From NCBI GenBank assembly GCA_018662405.1, contig JABJGE010000004.1, forward strand, positions 1-45,950: 45,950 nt of DNA. Reading direction: 5' to 3'. Position numbers and translations under genes: made by a program. Origin of the DNA: Campylobacteraceae bacterium (GTDB taxonomy: Bacteria; Campylobacterota; Campylobacteria; Campylobacterales; Arcobacteraceae). Numbering within the stretch: the first letter of the stretch is position 1; every line of letters begins with the position of its first letter. Of the stretch, positions 1-8,249 are shown in pieces. The notes under the pieces were generated by a model, which saw only the letters and a program-made list of their open reading frames with translations, had not been told where the DNA came from and did not search any database.

Positions 1-129
1 GTATTTAAAATAGCAAATACTAATAATCCTGCTCCTAGGTATTATATTACAAATGCTACTTATTTATTAGGATATTTAAAGAGAATCTTATCTACAAAAA
101 TGTTAGATAAGATTCTAATTAAGATTTAG
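1..129 (+). CDS. Short-chain dehydrogenase/reductase, C-terminal fragment
   Basis: The first 126 bases read as 42 codons in frame 1 and end at TAG (127-129), so this is the 3' end of a gene that begins before the window. The peptide contains PRYYITNATYLLGYLKRIL and then LLDKIL-like residues (MLDKIL). This matches the usual C-terminus of classical SDR-family NAD(P)-dependent oxidoreductases, where an aromatic-rich strand is followed by a basic helix. The cofactor and catalytic parts lie outside the window, so the substrate cannot be named. The stop overlaps that of the convergent CvfB-like gene by a few bases. Confidence 0.6.
   Translation, partial: VFKIANTNNPAPRYYITNATYLLGYLKRILSTKMLDKILIKI
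82..116. terminator. Perfect 12-bp inverted repeat, likely terminator
   Basis: The arm AGAATCTTATCT at 82-93 is exactly complementary to AGATAAGATTCT at 105-116, with an 11-base loop. The hairpin sits inside the last codons of the SDR gene, and AT-rich sequence follows. It lies just beyond the stop of the convergent CvfB-like gene, so it could stop transcription from either side. It contains few G-C pairs. Confidence 0.45.
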
Positions 130-971
130 ATAATTTTAATTAAATTATCTGTAAGTTCAACTTCTTCATCTTGCATTAATGCAAGTGCTGAAGTTTTAAA
201 GCTTTTTTTACTAAGATTAAAGATGTTTTTAATATCTTCTGGCGATGATTTAAGTCCACAATTAACTTCTCCACCACTTCTTTCTATAATTTTGAATATG
301 TGTTCTGAGATATTTGATCTTTTTTTAGATATTCTTTGTTTAAATTTAATTAAAATAGATCCATCTTCTTTGATTGTTCGTACTATTCCATTAAACTTCA
401 TACCAAGTCTAAATATTTTATCTTCCATATCTTCAGCTAAAATTACTGCTTCATATTTATTTTCTACAATTACTTTATAACCATGTGGCACTTTACTTAA
501 AACCATAAAGTTTACACTTTGCATCTTTTTTAAATCTTTAGATCTTTTTACAAGTGATTTATGAAATACTTCAGTACCTACAAGTTGTTGTAAATCTCTA
601 TCATATACCACTTTTAATATTCTGTTTTCACCAAATCTAAATTTAGAATTTTGATGTTTATTTGGTACATATAAGTCTTTTTCAATTCCCCAGTCTACAT
701 ATACACCATCTCTTGTAATCTCTTTAATTTCAAAAATATTAAATTGATCTCTTAATGTATTTGGTACTTCTACTGTAGCATGCAGCTTTGATTTTGAAGA
801 TGTAAAGATAAATACATCTATTATATCTCCTATATTGTATCCATCTTCAGCAATTAAATATGCTTCTTGATTCTCATCTTCTGATTTTAGAATATATCCA
901 TATTCATTTTTACTATTTATTCTTAGCTTATTGATAAGCCCTATTTCTATATATTTATTAATTTCATTCAT
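126..971 (-). CDS. CvfB-like S1-domain RNA-binding protein
   Basis: The 281-residue soluble protein resembles the CvfB/YitL family: successive S1-like OB folds followed by a winged-helix tail. The segment RDGVYVDWGIEKDLYVPNKH (about residues 87-106) matches the family pattern of a Gly-aromatic-Asp-Trp-Gly strand followed by a DLxVP motif. A second S1-like unit follows at roughly 145-215 (HGYKVIVENKYEAVIL, then GMKFNGIVRTIKEDGSILI). In Gram-positive relatives CvfB affects virulence gene expression; its role here is unknown, and RNA binding is inferred from family. The start has no clear SD sequence. A TATGAT-like element only a few bases upstream could make the leader very short. The gene is divergent from murA. 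Confidence 0.75.
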   Translation of the reverse strand: MNEINKYIEIGLINKLRINSKNEYGYILKSEDENQEAYLIAEDGYNIGDIIDVFIFTSSKSKLHATVEVPNTLRDQFNIFEIKEITRDGVYVDWGIEKDLYVPNKHQNSKFRFGENRILKVVYDRDLQQLVGTEVFHKSLVKRSKDLKKMQSVNFMVLSKVPHGYKVIVENKYEAVILAEDMEDKIFRLGMKFNGIVRTIKEDGSILIKFKQRISKKRSNISEHIFKIIERSGGEVNCGLKSSPEDIKNIFNLSKKSFKTSALALMQDEEVELTDNLIKII

Positions 972-995
972 TCAGCCATTTTATCATAATTTAGA

Positions 996-1001
996 TATAA
1001 T
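996..1001 (+). promoter_or_regulatory. Putative -10 box for murA
   Basis: A perfect TATAAT lies in the 64-base divergent spacer, 34 bases upstream of the murA TTG start. I see no good -35, which is usual for sigma-70 promoters of Campylobacterota. Confidence 0.5.
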
Positions 1002-1035
1002 CTACTAAATAATATCAAAATACTTAGGAATATCA

Positions 1036-2301
1036 TTGCAATATCTAGAGATTAAACCAAATCAAAAATTATCGGGTGAAGTAAGAGTAAGTGGAGCTAA
1101 AAATGCAGCATTGCCATTACTAGCTTCTACTATACTTTCATCATCAACAGTTAACATTGGAAACTTACCAAATGTAGTAGATATAAATACCTTGTTAAAA
1201 CTACTTGAGATGCTAGGTTCAAAATTTGAAAAGAAAACTCATCATATTGAGATAAATACAACATCAATAAATGAAACAAAGGCTACATATGATATTGTAA
1301 AGACTATGAGAGCATCTATCTTAGTACTAGGTCCTTTACTTTCTAGATTTGGACACTGTGAAGTTTCACTACCTGGTGGCTGTGCGATAGGACAAAGACC
1401 TGTAGATTTACACTTAAAAGCCTTAGAACAAATGGGTGCAAATATAGAAATTAAAAATGGATATATATTAGCAACTGCTCCAAATGGTTTACAAGGAGCT
1501 ACAATAGTATTTGATAAGGTTACTGTTACAGGTAGTGAAAATATTATTATGGCTGCAGCTTTAGCACATGGTGAGACAACTATTATAAATGCAGCAAAAG
1601 AACCAGAAGTAGTACAACTTTGCGAAGTTTTAAAAGATGCTGGATTAGATATATCTGGTATAGGTACTGATACATTAAAAATTGTAGGTACAAGACAAAA
1701 ACTACTTGAATTTAAAAAATTTGATGTAATCCCAGATAGAATTGAAGCCGGTACATATTTATGTGCAGCTGCTGCTACAAATTCAGAAATAACAATTACA
1801 CATGTAAATCCATCTCATTTAGATTCCGTATTAGCAAAATTTGAAGAGATGGGATTTGGTATAAAATCAACTGAATCTACAATCACTATATTACCTGCCC
1901 AAGAAATTAAGCCTGTAAATATTACTACTACAGAATATCCAGGATTTCCAACAGATATGCAAGCACAATTTATGGCTGTTGCGATTTGTGCAAATGGAAC
2001 ATCTATAATAGATGAGAAGCTATTTGAAAATAGATTTATGCATGTAAGTGAATTAATTAGAATGGGTGCTAATATTCACCTTAATGGTACAGTAGCAACA
2101 ATTACTGGTACTCCAAATAAATTAACTGGAACTGATGTAATGGCTACAGATTTAAGAGCTAGTTCTGCATTAATTATTGCTGCACTTGTATCAAATAGTA
2201 CTACAAATGTACATAGAATTTATCATCTTGATAGAGGGTATGAAAAGCTTGAAGAAAAATTTGGAAATATTGGAGCTAATATTCTAAGAAAATCTGAATA
2301 A
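1036..2301 (+). CDS. murA: UDP-N-acetylglucosamine 1-carboxyvinyltransferase
   Basis: MurA transfers enolpyruvate from PEP to UDP-GlcNAc in the cytoplasm, the first committed step of peptidoglycan synthesis. The 421-residue length is normal for the family. Visible hallmarks are the N-terminal [13 protein letters not shown] (residues 19-31) and [20 protein letters not shown] near residue 113. The Cys in that loop is the fosfomycin-sensitive position. The C-terminal part has TDMQAQFMA and a [13 protein letters not shown] segment. The start is TTG: AGGAA at 1026-1030 is spaced five bases from it, and no ATG fits better. The gene is convergent with recR. Confidence 0.97.
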   Translation: MQYLEIKPNQKLSGEVRVSGAKNAALPLLASTILSSSTVNIGNLPNVVDINTLLKLLEMLGSKFEKKTHHIEINTTSINETKATYDIVKTMRASILVLGPLLSRFGHCEVSLPGGCAIGQRPVDLHLKALEQMGANIEIKNGYILATAPNGLQGATIVFDKVTVTGSENIIMAAALAHGETTIINAAKEPEVVQLCEVLKDAGLDISGIGTDTLKIVGTRQKLLEFKKFDVIPDRIEAGTYLCAAAATNSEITITHVNPSHLDSVLAKFEEMGFGIKSTESTITILPAQEIKPVNITTTEYPGFPTDMQAQFMAVAICANGTSIIDEKLFENRFMHVSELIRMGANIHLNGTVATITGTPNKLTGTDVMATDLRASSALIIAALVSNSTTNVHRIYHLDRGYEKLEEKFGNIGANILRKSE

Positions 2302-2310
2302 GATTTTCTT
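2286..2310. terminator. Bidirectional hairpin between murA and recR
   Basis: AAGAAAATCT (2286-2295) and AGATTTTCTT (2301-2310) form a perfect 10-bp stem with the five-base loop GAATA. The structure covers the murA stop codon and touches the recR stop, so it can end transcription of both convergent genes. The T-run is formed by the right arm itself. Confidence 0.6.
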
Positions 2311-2885
2311 TAGATAGATACTTTTCCATCAATAGCTTTTGCTAAAGATAAAATATCTACATTTTCTAAACTAACTCCAGTTGGTACACCCTGAGCAATC
2401 TTAGAAAATTTTAAATCAAACTTTTCTAATCTTTGTTCGATGTATAAAATAAATGCATCATTAGCTAGACTTGGTGTAATTGCAAATAATACATCACTAA
2501 CTTCATTTGTATATACAAAATTAACTAATCCATTTATATTATATTCATCTATCTCATCAATTACAAAATATTTACCTGTATACTGGTGTGATTCTTCTAT
2601 AACAAAAATATCTTTTGCGTTTTGTACAATACAAAGCTTATCATTATCTCTATCTTCATCGAGACATATTTCACATATTTCATGTTCACTAATTGATCCA
2701 CATGAAGTACATTTTTTAACATTTTTAATTGCATCTTCTATACTGTGTGCTAATTTTAATCCACAAAATGTATCATTATGGACAATATGATATGCAAGTC
2801 TAAGTGCTGATTTTTTTCCAATTGTAGGTAAGGATTCAAATGCTTCAACTAAATCATAAAATTTTTCTAAACCTTTTTTATGCAA
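2310..2885 (-). CDS. recR: Recombination mediator protein RecR
   Basis: RecR works with RecO (and RecF) to load RecA on SSB-coated single-stranded DNA. The 191-residue protein has the helix-hairpin-helix start (LVEAFESLPTIGKKSALRLA, residues 12-31). A four-cysteine zinc finger follows (CTSCGSISEHEICEIC, about 58-73), then a Toprim domain beginning at KLCIVQNAKDIFVIE. The start codon is TTG (2885-2883), supported by AGGAAG four bases upstream. The gene is divergent from dnaJ with a 42-base gap to the dnaJ -10 region. Confidence 0.95.
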   Translation of the reverse strand: MHKKGLEKFYDLVEAFESLPTIGKKSALRLAYHIVHNDTFCGLKLAHSIEDAIKNVKKCTSCGSISEHEICEICLDEDRDNDKLCIVQNAKDIFVIEESHQYTGKYFVIDEIDEYNINGLVNFVYTNEVSDVLFAITPSLANDAFILYIEQRLEKFDLKFSKIAQGVPTGVSLENVDILSLAKAIDGKVSI

Positions 2886-2922
2886 AGCACTTCCTTTTAA
2901 TTATCATAAGTTGGATTATACC

Positions 2923-2928
2923 TATAAT
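2923..2928 (+). promoter_or_regulatory. Putative -10 box for dnaJ
   Basis: TATAAT lies 45 bases before the preferred dnaJ TTG start. It overlaps an upstream in-frame TTG at 2928, which argues against that codon as the start. An ATCGCGAT palindrome at 2938-2945 lies around the expected transcription start; I see no CIRCE or HspR-type operator. Confidence 0.5.
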
Positions 2929-2972
2929 TGGATAAAATCGCGATAATTAAAGATAAACAAAAGGATACAAAA

Positions 2973-4100
2973 TTGGTAGATTTATGTTATTACGAAATAT
3001 TATCAGTATCAAGAGATGCAGATAAAAGTACATTAAAAAAAGCATATAGAAAAATGGCGATGAAATATCATCCAGATAAAAATCCTGGAAACAAAGAAGC
3101 TGAAGAAAATTTTAAACATGTAAATGAAGCATATCAAGTATTAAATGATGAAGAAAAAAGATCAATATATGATAGACATGGTAAACAAGGGCTAGAAGGT
3201 CATGGCCAAGGTGGTGGTAGATCTAGTGGATTCGGTGGTTTTGATGACCTAGGAAGCGTATTTGAAGAGATGTTTGGTGGTGGATTTGGAGGCGGAAGCC
3301 AAAGAAGAGAAAGAAAAACATATAATTATGATCTTGATACAGAAATACAAATTGATTTAGAATTTAATGAAGCAGTATTTGGTTGTAAAAAAGATGTTAA
3401 TTATAACTATAAAACTGCTTGTAAAAAGTGTAAGGGAACAGGTGCTAAAGGTGGTAAACTAAGTACTTGTAATTCTTGTCAAGGGCAAGGGCAAGTACAT
3501 ATGAGACAAGGCTTTATGACATTTGCTCAAACATGTCCTCACTGTCAAGGTTCTGGACAAAGTGCAGCTGCTTCATGTAGAGATTGTGATGCAACTGGAT
3601 ACAGTGAATCTAATGAAACATTTGAAGTAAGTATTCCTGAAGGTGTAAATACTGGAAATAGAATTAGAGTAAGCCAAAAAGGTAATATTGCACCAAATGG
3701 AAGTCGTGGAGATTTATATATTAGTATTCAAGTACAAGAAGATTCTCATTTTGTAAGACATGAAGATGATATATATTTAGAGGTTCCTGTATTCTTTACT
3801 CAAATAGCACTTGGTACAACAATGATAATTCCAAGTTTAACAGGTGAATTAGAATTAAAAATTCCAGCAAATACTAAAGATAAGGAGCATTTTACATTTA
3901 GAGGTGAAGGTGTAAAAAGTGTAAATGGTTATGGAAAAGGTAATTTAATTGTTCAAATCAAAATAGAGTATCCAAAATCAGTAAATAATGAGCAAAAAGA
4001 ATTATTAGAACAACTACAAGAAAGTTTTGGAGTGGAAAGTAAACCTCATGAAGATGGTTTTTCAACTATGTTTGATAAAGTAAAAAACTGGTTTAATTAA
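2973..4100 (+). CDS. dnaJ: Chaperone protein DnaJ
   Basis: DnaJ is the Hsp40 co-chaperone that delivers substrates to DnaK and stimulates its ATPase. The J domain begins at [14 protein letters not shown] and contains the HPD motif (YHPDKNPGN). A Gly/Phe-rich linker follows ([10 protein letters not shown]), then the zinc-binding region with four CxxCxGxG-type repeats ([32 protein letters not shown]). The last repeat has Ala where the first Gly is usual. I chose TTG at 2973 because AAGGA (2961-2965) lies seven bases before it and the J domain then starts at the usual place, giving 375 residues. An upstream TTG at 2928 falls inside the promoter. An 8-base gap leads to the next gene. Confidence 0.95.
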   Translation: MVDLCYYEILSVSRDADKSTLKKAYRKMAMKYHPDKNPGNKEAEENFKHVNEAYQVLNDEEKRSIYDRHGKQGLEGHGQGGGRSSGFGGFDDLGSVFEEMFGGGFGGGSQRRERKTYNYDLDTEIQIDLEFNEAVFGCKKDVNYNYKTACKKCKGTGAKGGKLSTCNSCQGQGQVHMRQGFMTFAQTCPHCQGSGQSAAASCRDCDATGYSESNETFEVSIPEGVNTGNRIRVSQKGNIAPNGSRGDLYISIQVQEDSHFVRHEDDIYLEVPVFFTQIALGTTMIIPSLTGELELKIPANTKDKEHFTFRGEGVKSVNGYGKGNLIVQIKIEYPKSVNNEQKELLEQLQESFGVESKPHEDGFSTMFDKVKNWFN

Positions 4101-4108
4101 GGATATTC

Positions 4109-4564
4109 ATGCAATTTCAAAAAATTGATTCAACTAATGATATTCAAGAAATAATCCATAACGCATTTAATATGAAATTAGATATTAATGGGTCTTGGGG
4201 TTATGATCAAAATAATCCAACAATTATTAATTCATTAGGTGAATTTGCTAAAGAAGAACTACAGCTTACACTTATGTCTATGAGAGCTCATATAGAGATG
4301 TCTATGATGTTAAGTGAAGAAGATAGATATGGAGGAATAAATCCATCTGAACTATCTAGAGAAGAGATAACATTTAATAATAAAGTATATGAAAAAGTTA
4401 TATATAAAATATCAGCTACAAAAGATTTACTTAATAAAAAACTTATGAAAGAGTATAAAGAAAGACTAGGTCAAGAAGATTTTGATATTGAGGCACACTT
4501 TAAAGAAAGAGAAAAGAATTCACTTGAAATAATTTCAGAATATTGGTATGATATAAGAAATTAA
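4109..4564 (+). CDS. Conserved-looking protein of unknown function
   Basis: I do not recognise this 151-residue protein. It is soluble and mostly helical by eye, with no cysteine, signal peptide or membrane segment. It is rich in Glu and Lys, with a charged stretch KEYKERLGQEDFDIEAHFKE near residues 114-133. It starts with ATG after AAGGA and lies 8 bases after dnaJ, so it is almost certainly co-transcribed with dnaJ. A role in protein quality control would only be a guess from this position. Confidence 0.7.
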   Translation: MQFQKIDSTNDIQEIIHNAFNMKLDINGSWGYDQNNPTIINSLGEFAKEELQLTLMSMRAHIEMSMMLSEEDRYGGINPSELSREEITFNNKVYEKVIYKISATKDLLNKKLMKEYKERLGQEDFDIEAHFKEREKNSLEIISEYWYDIRN

Positions 4565-4584
4565 AATAACTTAAGGTGTTAACT

Positions 4585-5823
4585 ATGCTAAAAAGAATCT
4601 TATTCTCAGTTATATTATATTCAACTTTTATTTTTGCAAATGAAAGTTTTATTATTGATTACAATGATGACGAAATAATCATGAATAAATATAAATCTTC
4701 AAACTCAAATGACTTATTAATAGTATTACCATCAGAGCATGGTATTACAGATGAGTTAGATAAACTACTACAGGATATAAATAAACAAAATATTGAGGTA
4801 TGGCTTGCTGATCCATTTAGCTCATGGTTTTTATCTCCAACAAAATCAAGTTTAGATAAAATACCGCTTGATGGATATGTAGAAATTATTAAAGAAGCAC
4901 AAAAAACCAAAAAAAATATCTACTTATTTAGTAATGATAAAGGTGCTTCAAATGTATTAAAAGCAGTACATAAGTGGCAATTAAACTCAAAAGATATTAT
5001 CTCTGGTATTATTTTAGTATCACCTAATCTATATCTAGATAGAAAAAATGCAGGGACAAAAAGAGTACTAGACCCAATAGTACACTCTACAAACTTACCA
5101 ATCTCAATTTATGTACCGGAAAATTCTACACTAGCTTTACACAAGGATAACCTTGCAAATGCTTTAAAAGAAAAGGGAAGTGATATACAACTACATATGT
5201 TGGAAAATGTAAGAAATAGATTCTTTTTTAGAGAAGATGCAATTCAAAGTGAAATAAAACTAGCAAATGAATTTAGTAATAATATAGTATCAAGTATGCA
5301 AACATTAAAAAAGTATGCAAAGTATAGACCAGCTATTAGTATCTCATCAGATAAAAAAACAGTAAAAAAAGTTGAAAGTCAAATATTTGATAAATATACT
5401 GGGAAGTTAAAATCTCAAGATTTTTTACTAGAAGATTTAAGTGGAAAAAAACATAGTCTGTCTCAATATAAAGGAAAAGTAGTATTATTAAACTTTTGGG
5501 CAAGTTGGTGTCCTCCTTGTGTAGAAGAGATACCATCTATGACTAGATTAACTACAAAATTAAAAGATATACCATTTACAATATTGGCAATTAATCTTGG
5601 TGAATCAAAAAAACAAATGTCAAAATTTATAAAAAAGAATCAAGTAAACTTTCCTATACTTTTAGATCCTGAAAAAATACAACCAAAAAAATGGAATGTA
5701 TTTGCTTTTCCATCAAGCTTTATAATTGATAAAAGTGGAAAAATACGATATTCAATAGCTGGTGGATTAGATTGGGATACAAAAGAAGTTAGTGAATTGT
5801 TAATCCAACTTAGTAAAGAATAA
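4585..5823 (+). CDS. Exported alpha/beta-hydrolase-like + TlpA thioredoxin fusion
   Basis: This periplasmic protein of 412 residues has a signal peptide (MLKRILFSVILYSTFIFA). An N-terminal domain of about 240 residues resembles an alpha/beta hydrolase: LLIVLPSEHG, then FSNDKGAS at the nucleophile elbow, then IILVSPN. A C-terminal TlpA/ResA-type thioredoxin domain carries WASWCPPC (CxxC) followed by EEIPSM, and a late FAFPSSFIID with the cis-proline loop. The elbow has Asp where Ser is usual (SxDxG rather than GxSxG). I chose ATG 4585 over GTG 4576 because AAGG (4573-4576) overlaps the GTG. The likely role is disulfide reduction or cytochrome c/Sox maturation; the hydrolase part is unexplained. 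It follows the unknown gene by 20 bases and precedes the sox region. Confidence 0.75.
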   Translation: MLKRILFSVILYSTFIFANESFIIDYNDDEIIMNKYKSSNSNDLLIVLPSEHGITDELDKLLQDINKQNIEVWLADPFSSWFLSPTKSSLDKIPLDGYVEIIKEAQKTKKNIYLFSNDKGASNVLKAVHKWQLNSKDIISGIILVSPNLYLDRKNAGTKRVLDPIVHSTNLPISIYVPENSTLALHKDNLANALKEKGSDIQLHMLENVRNRFFFREDAIQSEIKLANEFSNNIVSSMQTLKKYAKYRPAISISSDKKTVKKVESQIFDKYTGKLKSQDFLLEDLSGKKHSLSQYKGKVVLLNFWASWCPPCVEEIPSMTRLTTKLKDIPFTILAINLGESKKQMSKFIKKNQVNFPILLDPEKIQPKKWNVFAFPSSFIIDKSGKIRYSIAGGLDWDTKEVSELLIQLSKE

Positions 5824-5828
5824 TAATT

Positions 5829-5854
5829 TTATATAATAAAACATTATATAATAA
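5829..5854 (+). promoter_or_regulatory. Tandem -10 repeat upstream of the first FCSD gene
   Basis: The 11-mer TTATATAATAA occurs at 5829-5839 and again at 5844-5854, and each copy contains TATAAT. The second copy continues into GT, giving TATATAATAAGT (5845-5856). The same 12-mer is found at 15961-15972, upstream of the paralogous flavoprotein gene. This is probably the promoter of the block A flavoprotein. Confidence 0.55.
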
Positions 5855-5910
5855 GTACTAAATAAGTAGGCGTATGGTATTCTTAATTTATGTTAATAAA
5901 AAGGAATACT

Positions 5911-7236
5911 ATGGCAATTTCAAGAAGAGATGCTCTAAAATACTCTACTATTTTAGCTGCATCAACTGCAATGGCAGGATCAACTAATACATCTAATCCA
6001 AAAGTAATTAAAAGTAATAATAAGGCAAGAATAGCTGACACTAATAAACCTAGAGTTGTTGTTGTTGGTGGTGGATGGTCAGGCTTATCAGTTGCAAAAT
6101 ATACTAAAATTTTTGCCCCTAATAGTGATGTGATTCTAGTAGAACAAAGACATGAATTTATTTCATGTCCTATGAGTAATTTATGGTTAGTTGATAAAAT
6201 AAACCTAGAATATTTAACTCATGATTATTTACAAGCTGCTAGAAATAATAATTATACATATTTTCAAGCTACTGCAACAGGATTAGATAAAACAAATAAT
6301 ATATTACATACTAGTAATGGTGATATAAATTATGATTATATTATTTTTGCTTGTGGAATAGATTACGATTATTCACGATGGACTAATGATATTGCATTTG
6401 AGACTAGACTTCGACAGGATTATCCAGCTGGATTTATCCCAGGTAGTGAACATATTACATTAAAAAATAAAATAAAAAACTTCAAAGGTGGAAATTTTAT
6501 CTTAACAGTACCATCTGGTAACTATAGATGTCTTCCTGCTCCATATGAAAGAGCATGTATCATTGCTGACTACTTTAAAAGTAAAAAGTTAGATGCTAAG
6601 GTTATATTACTAGATGAAAATAATACAGTGACTATTAAAAAGAAAGGTTTTGAATCTGCCTTCAATGAACTACATGGTGATTATATTGACTATCAAGTTA
6701 ATACAAAAATTTTAAATATTGATTTAGATAAAAAAGTTGTTACAACAGAATTTGACGATATAGAATTTGAAGATGCAGCATTTTATCCACATGTTAGAGG
6801 AGCAAGAATCCTTGAATTTGCAGGAATAGCAAAAGATGCTAAAAATATGCTTGAGGGTGATATAAATCCTTTAACATATGAAGTAAATGGCTATAACAAT
6901 ATATTTATATCTGGTGACTCTCGTCCTATGGGATTCTCTAAATCAGGAAATACAGCTAATTCAGAAGGACATTTTGTAGCAAAACTTATTGCAAGTAAGG
7001 TTAACAAAACTGCTCCTATTAAGTGGGAATCACCTACTACAACATGTTTTTCATGTGTGTCCTTAAACCCTGAAAGAGATATTTATATATACTCTAACTA
7101 CAAATATGATAAAAAATCTAAATCATTTAGCTTTACAAATACGTCAAGTAGTGAAGATTGGAAAAAGGATGGAAAAGTTAATGCAGATTCTGTTTATAAA
7201 TGGGCAGATGCATTGTATAAAGATATGTTCAGTTAA
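5911..7236 (+). CDS. fccB: FCSD-type sulfide dehydrogenase flavoprotein, copy A
   Basis: This is a 441-residue FAD enzyme of the flavocytochrome c sulfide dehydrogenase (FccB/SoxF) family, expected to oxidise sulfide or sulfane sulfur in the periplasm. It has a Tat signal (SRRDALK, then an Ala-rich stretch) and an FAD-binding VVVVGGGWSGLS. ISCPMSNLW follows, then two cysteines in the redox-disulfide contexts: YRCLPAPYERA (about Cys207) and TTTCFSC (about Cys379). A second GD motif is ISGDSRP. ATG 5911 is chosen over TTA-context ATG 5890 because AAGGAA precedes it closely and the Tat motif then sits at the N-terminus. No FccA heme subunit is adjacent. The gene faces the leftward soxCDYZ operon and is closely related to the copy at 16016. 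Confidence 0.88.
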   Translation: MAISRRDALKYSTILAASTAMAGSTNTSNPKVIKSNNKARIADTNKPRVVVVGGGWSGLSVAKYTKIFAPNSDVILVEQRHEFISCPMSNLWLVDKINLEYLTHDYLQAARNNNYTYFQATATGLDKTNNILHTSNGDINYDYIIFACGIDYDYSRWTNDIAFETRLRQDYPAGFIPGSEHITLKNKIKNFKGGNFILTVPSGNYRCLPAPYERACIIADYFKSKKLDAKVILLDENNTVTIKKKGFESAFNELHGDYIDYQVNTKILNIDLDKKVVTTEFDDIEFEDAAFYPHVRGARILEFAGIAKDAKNMLEGDINPLTYEVNGYNNIFISGDSRPMGFSKSGNTANSEGHFVAKLIASKVNKTAPIKWESPTTTCFSCVSLNPERDIYIYSNYKYDKKSKSFSFTNTSSSEDWKKDGKVNADSVYKWADALYKDMFS

Positions 7237-7241
7237 TACTC

Positions 7242-7273
7242 TTTAAAGCCCTATATAATTATAGGGCTTTAAA
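7242..7273. terminator. 14-bp perfect hairpin after FCSD copy A
   Basis: TTTAAAGCCCTATA at 7242-7255 pairs perfectly with 7260-7273, leaving a four-base loop. It begins six bases after the flavoprotein stop. The stem contains a GCCC/GGGC core, strong for this AT-rich genome. Confidence 0.8.
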
Positions 7274-7280
7274 AAACATT

Positions 7281-7308
7281 TATAAAGACACTTAGTAGTG
7301 TCTCTATA
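7281..7308 (-). terminator. Hairpin ending the block A sox operon
   Basis: AGACACT (7286-7292) pairs with AGTGTCT (7297-7303). The stem extends through one mismatch by TATA on both sides. Read leftwards, a T-rich tract with six Ts follows, as in an intrinsic terminator for the operon that ends at 7317. Confidence 0.7.
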
Positions 7309-7316
7309 AAAAATTA

Positions 7317-8249
7317 TTATTCTATTGTTTCGTTAACAGTGTCAACAAAAAGTTTTTGTGCATCATATAAAACTTTTTTAGATGGTGCATCTTTTATATC
7401 TAAAGAACTAATCCAGTTGTAAACTGATGGGAATGCCATATTTACAGTATCTGAACCTTTTTCTTTATACATATAGAATGTACAAGGTGCAAATGCTCCA
7501 GCTTCCGGATGTGTTTTTGCTACTTCAAAAATAACAGGTATTTTACAAATTGAATATGCATCAAAGAAATCATACTTATTAGTATCTTGCAAGATACTAT
7601 TTTCACCTAATTTATTAAAACCAGCAATTACAAAACCACCAGTCTCAAGTGAACCTTCAATCTCTTCTTGGAAACCTTCTAGTTCATCTTCAACAGCATC
7701 AGCAGCTACATCTTCCATTTCCCAAGAAAATCTAGTCACAAGCTCTGCCTCAGGTTTTAAGATTTTATAAGATAATTTCTCAAAGTGACCATTTGGTAAA
7801 GCTTTTTTAAGTACATTTTTCACAGAATTACTTAATTCAATCATATGTTTATTTGTTTTAGAAATACCAGTAACTTTTGCCATACCATCTAATGATATAG
7901 AAGATACAGAGATATCGTTTGAATCTGTATTTGTGTAAATTGACATACTTAATGGTGAAATCAATGCAGCATCTGGGTTAACCTTAATTAACTCAGCTGC
8001 TAAATCATCTTTATGTAAAACAATAAGATGATAAAGTTTATGATTCGTAACTTTATATTTTGAATCAAAAGCTCTATTCATATCATTATTAGTAGTTATA
8101 TAAAAACCAGCATCTTTAAATGCTTTTTCAATTGATTGTGGCGTAATTTTAGCATTAGAATTATCAGCAGTATATATCTGGATATCTTGTGCTACAGCAC
8201 TTGATATAAAGATAAATAATACTACTAGACTTTTAGTTAAAAAATTCAT
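7317..8249 (-). CDS. Exported protein with two DUF302 domains, copy A
   Basis: The 310-residue protein has a Sec signal peptide (VLFIFISSAVA then Q). Two DUF302-like halves follow: one around residues 35-125 (AFKDAGFYITTNNDMNRAF then AALISPLSMSIY), and one around 205-290 (GFVIAGFNKL then EAGAFAPCTFYMY). DUF302 has no firmly established function. Copies beside both sox sets suggest a role with SoxYZ or SoxCD in the periplasm. Its start overlaps the stop of the metallo-hydrolase gene as TAATG, implying translational coupling. A paralogue at 17320 carries a lipobox instead of a simple signal. Confidence 0.75.
   Translation of the reverse strand: MNFLTKSLVVLFIFISSAVAQDIQIYTADNSNAKITPQSIEKAFKDAGFYITTNNDMNRAFDSKYKVTNHKLYHLIVLHKDDLAAELIKVNPDAALISPLSMSIYTNTDSNDISVSSISLDGMAKVTGISKTNKHMIELSNSVKNVLKKALPNGHFEKLSYKILKPEAELVTRFSWEMEDVAADAVEDELEGFQEEIEGSLETGGFVIAGFNKLGENSILQDTNKYDFFDAYSICKIPVIFEVAKTHPEAGAFAPCTFYMYKEKGSDTVNMAFPSVYNWISSLDIKDAPSKKVLYDAQKLFVDTVNETIE

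Noticed and set aside
5336-5536. Leftward open frame inside the TlpA fusion gene
   Set aside because: It is antisense to a clearly conserved thioredoxin domain and has no SD; such frames are common in AT-rich DNA.
5844-5854. Repeated TTATATAATAA as a possible mobile-element or phase-variation repeat
   Set aside because: Only two copies 15 bases apart, both holding -10 boxes; no homopolymer tract or terminal inverted repeats.
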